Shown here in pieces: positions 59,240 to 64,000 of a DNA stretch of 64,000 nucleotides. The notes under the pieces were generated by a model that was not told where the DNA came from, did no database searches, and worked only from the letters and a program-made list of their open reading frames with translations. The stretch is from assembly GCF_011388195.1 (NCBI RefSeq), contig NZ_CP049990.1:1054001-1118000 (forward strand), read 5' to 3'. The DNA comes from Pusillimonas sp. DMV24BSW_D. GTDB lineage: Bacteria; Pseudomonadota; Gammaproteobacteria; Burkholderiales; Burkholderiaceae_B. Made by a program: the position numbers and the translations under genes. Each line of letters opens with the position of its first letter. Position 1 is the first letter of the stretch.

Positions 59240-59818
59240 ATGATTGCACTATTTCATCGGCCCCTGCTTTTTATTATCGTCGCCTTCATGGTGTCGGTTG
59301 GGGTTGTATGTGCGCAGTCAACGCAATTTGTCAGTGTTGAACCCATCGTGCGCGATGGCAGTCTTTACATTGATGCAAATGCAGACATCGAGGTGACTGG
59401 TGAATTGCGCAATGCGGCTGAAAAAGGGGTGCCGCTCTATTTCACAGCCGATCTCGAAATCGTTTCGAGTCGCTGGTGGTGGTTCGACAAAGTGTTAGTC
59501 GACGAGCAACGCTCCTGGAGATTGTCGTATAACGTGTTAACCCAACAGTGGCGGGTTAGCGTAGGTGATTTAACTTTGCCTGAAGATACGTTTGATGATG
59601 CCTTGTCGTTTGTAAAACATATTAGGGGCTGGGCCGTTGGCAGCACCGATTTGTTTGATCCCGATGAAGAGTATGAAGGACGGATTCGTTTGCGTCTGGA
59701 CACCTCCCGATTGCCCCGACCTGTGCGCGTGGACGCATTTAACAGCAGTGCCTGGTCAGTCATGACACCATGGAAAGACTTTCGTTTCTCAATCTCCCCG
59801 CCGGTTCAAAAGCCGTGA
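59240..59818 (+). CDS. DUF4390 domain protein
   Basis: A 192-residue exported protein with a signal peptide (LLFIIVAFMVSVGVVCAQ). Conserved features of the DUF4390 group are RDGSLYIDANADIEVTGELRNAAEKGVPLYFTADLEIVSSRWWWFDKVLVDEQRSWRLSYN and RLRLDTSRLPRP. Its role is unknown; it usually sits between rsmB and the ntrYX pair in this order of bacteria. Its 3' end overlaps the start of the kinase gene by 49 bases in another frame. Confidence 0.88.
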   Translation: MIALFHRPLLFIIVAFMVSVGVVCAQSTQFVSVEPIVRDGSLYIDANADIEVTGELRNAAEKGVPLYFTADLEIVSSRWWWFDKVLVDEQRSWRLSYNVLTQQWRVSVGDLTLPEDTFDDALSFVKHIRGWAVGSTDLFDPDEEYEGRIRLRLDTSRLPRPVRVDAFNSSAWSVMTPWKDFRFSISPPVQKP

Positions 59819-62154
59819 GATGGGTCGCGCGCGTAGCGCTGGTTGTCGCTGTGATCAGCGCGTTGGCGTTGCTCGGTCTATTGGCGTGGTCAACGGGTAA
59901 CGCAACCCGTTATGCGCAATATTACGACCTATTGCTGGCGCTTAATGGCATATTCGCTCTGAGCCTGGTGTTTTGGGTTTTGGTGTTGGCTGTCAGGTTA
60001 ATACGGCAAATTCGACGTCGACAGTTTGGCGCCCGATTAACGGCGCGTTTTGCCTTGTCATTCGCGTTAATTGGTGTCCTGCCAGGGGCACTGATTTATG
60101 TTTTGTCCGTACAGTTCATGTCGCGCTCAATCGAATCGTGGTTTAACGTACGGGTCGATAGTGCGCTTGAGTCGGGCTTGAGTCTGGCGCGGGTTGTGTT
60201 GGACCAGCAGTTACAAGAGCTTGAAGCAAAAGCGCAGGGGGTCGCCCGTCAGTTGCACGACTTAAACGACGCCGACATGACTTTGTTAGTGTCGCGCTTG
60301 CGTGAGGAGGCTGGTGTGGCCGAAGCGATGATCTTTTCCGGCAGTGGTCGATTGGTCGCCTTTTCAACATCCGATTACGGTAAGTTGATTCCCGACGGGC
60401 CTTCACCTCACGTGCTAAGTCAGCTGCGCGTTGCCCGATCTTATGCAGCCGCCGAGTCTGAAGATATGAACGATGCATCTGTACTGGGTAATGAACGGCA
60501 TACGGGGTTGTTTTTGCGGGTGGTGGTACCCATTACGCGTATTGATCGCGGTTCCGCAGCGTTGGGTGTTGCGCCTGATGTGCGATGGTTGCAGTTTGTT
60601 CAGCCGGTGCCGGAACAGATTGCGCGTAATGCCGATCAGGTCCAGCAAGGTTTTCGTGATTATCAGGAGCTTGCTTTATCGCGCTTGGGTTTGCGTAAGT
60701 TATACGGCATTACGTTAACGCTGGCGTTGGTGTTGGCGGTGTTCGCCGCCATTGTTGTTGCGCTGGGCGTTTCGCGTCGTTTGGTGCGACCACTGCTGCG
60801 CCTGGCGGCGGGAACCCAGGCTGTGGGTGTGGGGGATTACCGTCCTCTGCCCGAGCCGCCTGAGCGTGATGAAGTAGGACAATTAACGCGCTCTTTCAAC
60901 GCCATGACGCGGCAGTTGGATGAGGCGCGTCAAATGGTAGAAAGAAACCGTCATCAGCTCGAGCGTTCAAATGTCTACCTTGAGTCTATTCTGAGTCATT
61001 TGTCGTCTGGTGTATTGGTATTCGATGAAGGGTTCCGAGTGACATTGTTCAATCAGGGTGCGCAGTCTATTTTGCGCGTCGATTTGCGCTCGGTGAAAGG
61101 GCGTCCTTTGGAAACCGTTGACGGGGCTTTTAAATTGTCGCAATTGATTCGTGATGCGTTTGCTGCTCACGCGGCGGTTGAGTCTGAAAAGCCATATTGG
61201 CAGCAACAGTTCGAGCTGGAGATCGAGGGGGCTTCCAACCACGAATCACGTCATGATGTTGTCACCCTGCTTGCGCGAGGGACGCATTTGTCGATTGATG
61301 GACGCGGAAACGGGTATCTGGTTGTGTTCGATGACATTACCGAGGTGATATCCGCCAATCGCACGGTTGCCTGGGGTGAGGTTGCACGACGTCTGGCGCA
61401 TGAAATCAAGAATCCGCTGACGCCTATTCAGTTGTCGGCTGAACGTTTAGCCATGAAGCTGGCCCCGCGTCTTGGTGAAACGGATGCAGCCATGCTGGAG
61501 CGTTCGACCAATACAATTGTTAATCAGGTTGCTTCGCTCAAGAAAATGGTTGACGATTTTCGGGAGTACGCGCGAACACCACCGGCCCAGATGCAAATGC
61601 TTGATCTCAATGCGCTGGTGTCTGAAGTGTTAACGCTTTATGGTTGGGATCCGAGCGTCGGCGCTTTGCGCGATGATCCGCGACATGTCAGAATTGAAGC
61701 GGAGCTGGAGTTGGGGTTGCCGGGTATTGAGGGTGATCCAACGCAATTGCGTCAGGTAATTCATAATCTGTTGGCCAATGCGCGCGATGCCATTGCCCTG
61801 GTTGATGATCCTGAGGCTAAAATTCGTGTTCAAACCAAATTAACGTATTCACGAACGGATGAAACAGGGGCAGGGTCCAAAGCAGTGCGCCTTACCGTGT
61901 CCGACTCAGGGCCAGGCTTCGAGCAACAGGTTTTGAATCGGGTTTTTGAGCCGTACGTCACCACGAAATCATCGGGTACGGGGTTGGGGTTGGCGATTGT
62001 CAAGAAAATCATCGAGGAACATGGCGGTCGCATTGATGTCTCCAATCGTCGAGAAGGCGGGGCGCGGGTATCGATTTTGTTTGCACGATTGGCGGATACG
62101 CCTGCTGCGCTGGACGAAGCGGCGCAAGGGTACGATAATGCCGAAAAAATATAG
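59770..62154 (+). CDS. NtrY-like sensor histidine kinase
   Basis: A 794-residue membrane kinase. Three hydrophobic segments near the N-terminus (about residues 17-40, 53-78 and 92-118) and one near 315-338 bracket a periplasmic sensor region. Next come a HAMP domain, a PAS domain and a HisKA with phospho-acceptor His544 (RRLAHEIKNPLTP). The ATPase is marked by NLLANARDA, DSGPGF and GTGLGLAIVKK. Architecture matches NtrY, which senses redox or nitrogen status. The cognate regulator follows 10 bases later. Confidence 0.93.
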   Translation: MERLSFLNLPAGSKAVRWVARVALVVAVISALALLGLLAWSTGNATRYAQYYDLLLALNGIFALSLVFWVLVLAVRLIRQIRRRQFGARLTARFALSFALIGVLPGALIYVLSVQFMSRSIESWFNVRVDSALESGLSLARVVLDQQLQELEAKAQGVARQLHDLNDADMTLLVSRLREEAGVAEAMIFSGSGRLVAFSTSDYGKLIPDGPSPHVLSQLRVARSYAAAESEDMNDASVLGNERHTGLFLRVVVPITRIDRGSAALGVAPDVRWLQFVQPVPEQIARNADQVQQGFRDYQELALSRLGLRKLYGITLTLALVLAVFAAIVVALGVSRRLVRPLLRLAAGTQAVGVGDYRPLPEPPERDEVGQLTRSFNAMTRQLDEARQMVERNRHQLERSNVYLESILSHLSSGVLVFDEGFRVTLFNQGAQSILRVDLRSVKGRPLETVDGAFKLSQLIRDAFAAHAAVESEKPYWQQQFELEIEGASNHESRHDVVTLLARGTHLSIDGRGNGYLVVFDDITEVISANRTVAWGEVARRLAHEIKNPLTPIQLSAERLAMKLAPRLGETDAAMLERSTNTIVNQVASLKKMVDDFREYARTPPAQMQMLDLNALVSEVLTLYGWDPSVGALRDDPRHVRIEAELELGLPGIEGDPTQLRQVIHNLLANARDAIALVDDPEAKIRVQTKLTYSRTDETGAGSKAVRLTVSDSGPGFEQQVLNRVFEPYVTTKSSGTGLGLAIVKKIIEEHGGRIDVSNRREGGARVSILFARLADTPAALDEAAQGYDNAEKI

Positions 62155-62164
62155 GTGAAGTTTT

Positions 62165-62872
62165 ATGGCCAGAATACTGGTGGTTGATGACGAGGTAGGT
62201 ATTCGCGAACTGTTGTCCGAGATTCTCTACGATGAAGGACATACGGTTGAGTTGGCAGAGAACGCGGCAGAGGCGCGTGCCGCTCGTGCGCGTAAACGTC
62301 CCGACCTGGTCCTGCTGGATATCTGGATGCCAGACACGGATGGCGTCAGTTTGCTGCGTGAATGGGGGTCGCAAGGCTTGCTGGATATGCCGGTGATTAT
62401 GATGAGTGGTCATGCCACGGTCGATACGGCGGTTGAGGCGACGCGAATCGGCGCAGTTGATTTTCTGGAAAAGCCCATCACGTTGCAGAAATTGCTGAAA
62501 ACGATTTCTGCCGCATTGGCAAGGCCCGTGGTGGCAAAAGCGGCATCGGTGCCTGCAGCCACGACCGCCTCTGCGCCGATGCCCGCAGGCGGAGGGGGGC
62601 AAGCCGACGTCTCTGACTTGGTCACAAATGCGGCGCCCGCTTTAGAGCTTGACCCGCATCAGCTTCAGCTCAGCAGCATTCCGCTGGATCAGCCTTTGCG
62701 TGAGGCACGCGACGAATTCGAACGAATTTATTTTGAGTACCATCTGGGCCGCGAAAATCACAGCATGACCCGCGTTTCCGAACGCACCGGCCTGGAACGT
62801 ACTCATTTGTATCGCAAGTTGAAGCAATTGGGCATCGACGCGTCGCGTCGGCGTCAGTCTGAGTCACGTTAG
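62165..62872 (+). CDS. NtrX-like response regulator without AAA+ domain
   Basis: A 235-residue regulator. The receiver domain (1 to about 118) has the acidic pair VVDDE, the phospho-acceptor Asp52 (LLDIWMPDTDG) and the Lys in DFLEKPI. An Ala/Pro/Gly-rich linker follows, then a Fis-type HTH (SMTRVSERTGLERTHLYRKLKQLGI, about residues 198-225). Full NtrX proteins have a sigma-54-type AAA+ domain between these, which is absent here. It is paired with the NtrY-like kinase and followed by a terminator. Confidence 0.92.
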   Translation: MARILVVDDEVGIRELLSEILYDEGHTVELAENAAEARAARARKRPDLVLLDIWMPDTDGVSLLREWGSQGLLDMPVIMMSGHATVDTAVEATRIGAVDFLEKPITLQKLLKTISAALARPVVAKAASVPAATTASAPMPAGGGGQADVSDLVTNAAPALELDPHQLQLSSIPLDQPLREARDEFERIYFEYHLGRENHSMTRVSERTGLERTHLYRKLKQLGIDASRRRQSESR

Positions 62873-62890
62873 TTTTATTCCAGGTTTTTC

Positions 62891-62916
62891 GCCTCCCGGC
62901 AAGGGAGGCTTTTTTT
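62891..62916 (+). terminator. Rho-independent terminator after the ntrYX pair
   Basis: GCCTCCC (62891-62897) pairs with GGGAGGC (62903-62909) around a 5-base loop and is followed by seven T residues. It separates the two-component genes from the protease gene. Confidence 0.92.
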
Positions 62917-62943
62917 CGAATTGCTTTTGAGTTTTTGACCATA

Positions 62944-64000
62944 ATGAAAAAAAATTTCCCGTGGAGACAAGCTGGGGCGGCGATTGTTTTGGCGCTGGCA
63001 AGTATAGGTGTCGCAGCACCCATTGCAGCGCAAACCGGTATCACTGGTTCGCCTTCGTCTTTTATTACGCCGGAATTTCTGGCCAGTCGCGCACTATTGC
63101 CCATTAACGCCCACTATGCTTACGCAAAGGGATACACGGGGAAGGGGGTGCTGATTGCCATTGTTGATAGTGGCCTGGATGTTGATCACCCCGAATTTGC
63201 GGGCCGTATTTCAGCGAAATTGCGTAATTTTTCCGATTTGGCCGGTCCGTACGATGTCAGCGACCTTGAAGCCAATGGCGAAATTGCCGGTCATGGAACG
63301 CATGTAACCGGGTTGGCAGGGGCGGGGCGTAATGGCTTCGGCATGCAGGGTGTGGCCTATAACGCCACTTTGTTGCCGCTGCGGGCAATCGATGGCTACA
63401 CGGCAAACGCCCCTTTCAACGCCGTTTTGCACGCTGCTGAAAACGGCGCCCAGGTATTGAATGGGAGTTACGGCCCCGTTACGGCCGAAAAATTCATACA
63501 GGACGACAGTGGCCGTTGGGTACCCAACCCTACCTGGCAATTATTACCCACTCCAACACCCGCATTGTTTAATTCCGAGGCAACGTATGAGGTCTTAATG
63601 GAGGCCGCTGACGCTGATGTCGTCCTGGTTTATGCGGCGGGTAATGAGTATCAGGATCAGCCGAATGCGGCTGCCTTGCCGTCAGGTGCAGGCTTGTTGC
63701 CGCTGATCACGCCCGCTAATACGGCGTCGGGTCTGTACAGGTTTGTTGACGATAGTCTGGATTTAAACGTGCAGGATCCATCAACGTGGACATACATTTC
63801 TGCGTCTGACGCGCGTGTTGCGAACCTGGATTTTTCCGACCTTAGGGGTAAGCTTATTGTCGTCGTTTCTGCTGACCGTGAAGGCGAGATAGCCAGCTAC
63901 AGTAATCGGTGCGGGGACGCTGCTGCCTGGTGTATTACCGCCCCCGGCGGTGATTTTCTGGATACGGCCAACTACTCCAGCGACGAAAGCCAATTGTGGT
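62944..64000 (+). CDS. Subtilisin-family (S8) serine protease, 3' end missing; probable autotransporter
   Basis: The frame opens at ATG 62944 with a signal peptide (AGAAIVLALASIGVAAPIAAQ) and runs off the window, giving 352 residues. The S8 domain shows the catalytic Asp in VLIAIVDSGLDVDHPEF and catalytic His in EIAGHGTHVTGLAGAG, with VLVYAAGNEY as the oxyanion Asn region. The GTS serine lies beyond the end. Bordetella SphB1-type autotransporter proteases start this way, but the beta-barrel cannot be seen, so that class is inference. No strong ribosome site is evident. Confidence 0.85.
   Translation, partial: MKKNFPWRQAGAAIVLALASIGVAAPIAAQTGITGSPSSFITPEFLASRALLPINAHYAYAKGYTGKGVLIAIVDSGLDVDHPEFAGRISAKLRNFSDLAGPYDVSDLEANGEIAGHGTHVTGLAGAGRNGFGMQGVAYNATLLPLRAIDGYTANAPFNAVLHAAENGAQVLNGSYGPVTAEKFIQDDSGRWVPNPTWQLLPTPTPALFNSEATYEVLMEAADADVVLVYAAGNEYQDQPNAAALPSGAGLLPLITPANTASGLYRFVDDSLDLNVQDPSTWTYISASDARVANLDFSDLRGKLIVVVSADREGEIASYSNRCGDAAAWCITAPGGDFLDTANYSSDESQLW

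Overview
The window comes from a betaproteobacterium of the order Burkholderiales, most likely the family Alcaligenaceae (Bordetella / Pusillimonas / Candidimonas relatives). The evidence is the betaproteobacterial-type 16S and 23S rRNA genes, an SAH riboswitch ahead of ahcY, the order rpe-gph-trpE-trpG-trpD-trpC, the order rsmB-DUF4390-ntrY-ntrX, and the start of a Bordetella-like subtilisin (probable autotransporter protease). No phage, insertion sequence or CRISPR array is visible.

Positions 1-7998 hold the methyl cycle and housekeeping genes: metK (5' end cut off), a DUF1289 protein, an SAH riboswitch with ahcY, a small membrane protein, metF, 5-formyl-THF cyclo-ligase, slt and cca. Positions 8023-14989 carry a MidA-type methyltransferase with an unusual membrane anchor, wrbA and pirin divergent from a LysR gene, a nitroreductase, an RhlE-type helicase and ung. 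Positions 15026-20623 (minus strand) are the trp operon behind rpe and gph. A previously unlisted Trp leader peptide and attenuator lie between gph and trpE. Positions 20718-24501 encode ApaG, MltA, a UbiH-family hydroxylase and a DsbC-like isomerase.

Positions 24537-43467 form a catabolic island. A TetR regulator faces a VanA-type Rieske oxygenase and a Liv-type binding protein. A NahR-like LysR regulator faces a salicylate-5-hydroxylase-like oxygenase (large subunit, small subunit, ferredoxin), which is followed by a complete livHMGF transporter core and a second LysR gene. A five-gene cassette follows: 3-hydroxyisobutyrate-dehydrogenase-like, NIPSNAP, two-domain VOC extradiol-type dioxygenase, YciI-like and FAH-type hydrolase. 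It ends with a second Liv-type binding protein. An Lrp regulator facing a stand-alone AceE-type E1 closes the region. I infer uptake of an aromatic acid, ring hydroxylation, ring cleavage and hydrolysis. The substrate cannot be read from the sequence, and no ferredoxin reductase is present. This is the best candidate here for an undescribed system.

Positions 43581-49457 are a complete rRNA operon (16S - tRNA-Ile - tRNA-Ala - 23S - 5S) with promoter, two boxA elements, processing stems and a terminator. Positions 49477-64000 return to core functions: an outer-membrane barrel protein, an RluA-family pseudouridine synthase, YggS, an AapJ-type binding protein, DprA, Def, Fmt, RimO, RsmB, a DUF4390 protein, an NtrY/NtrX-like two-component pair, and a subtilisin-family protease cut off by the window end.
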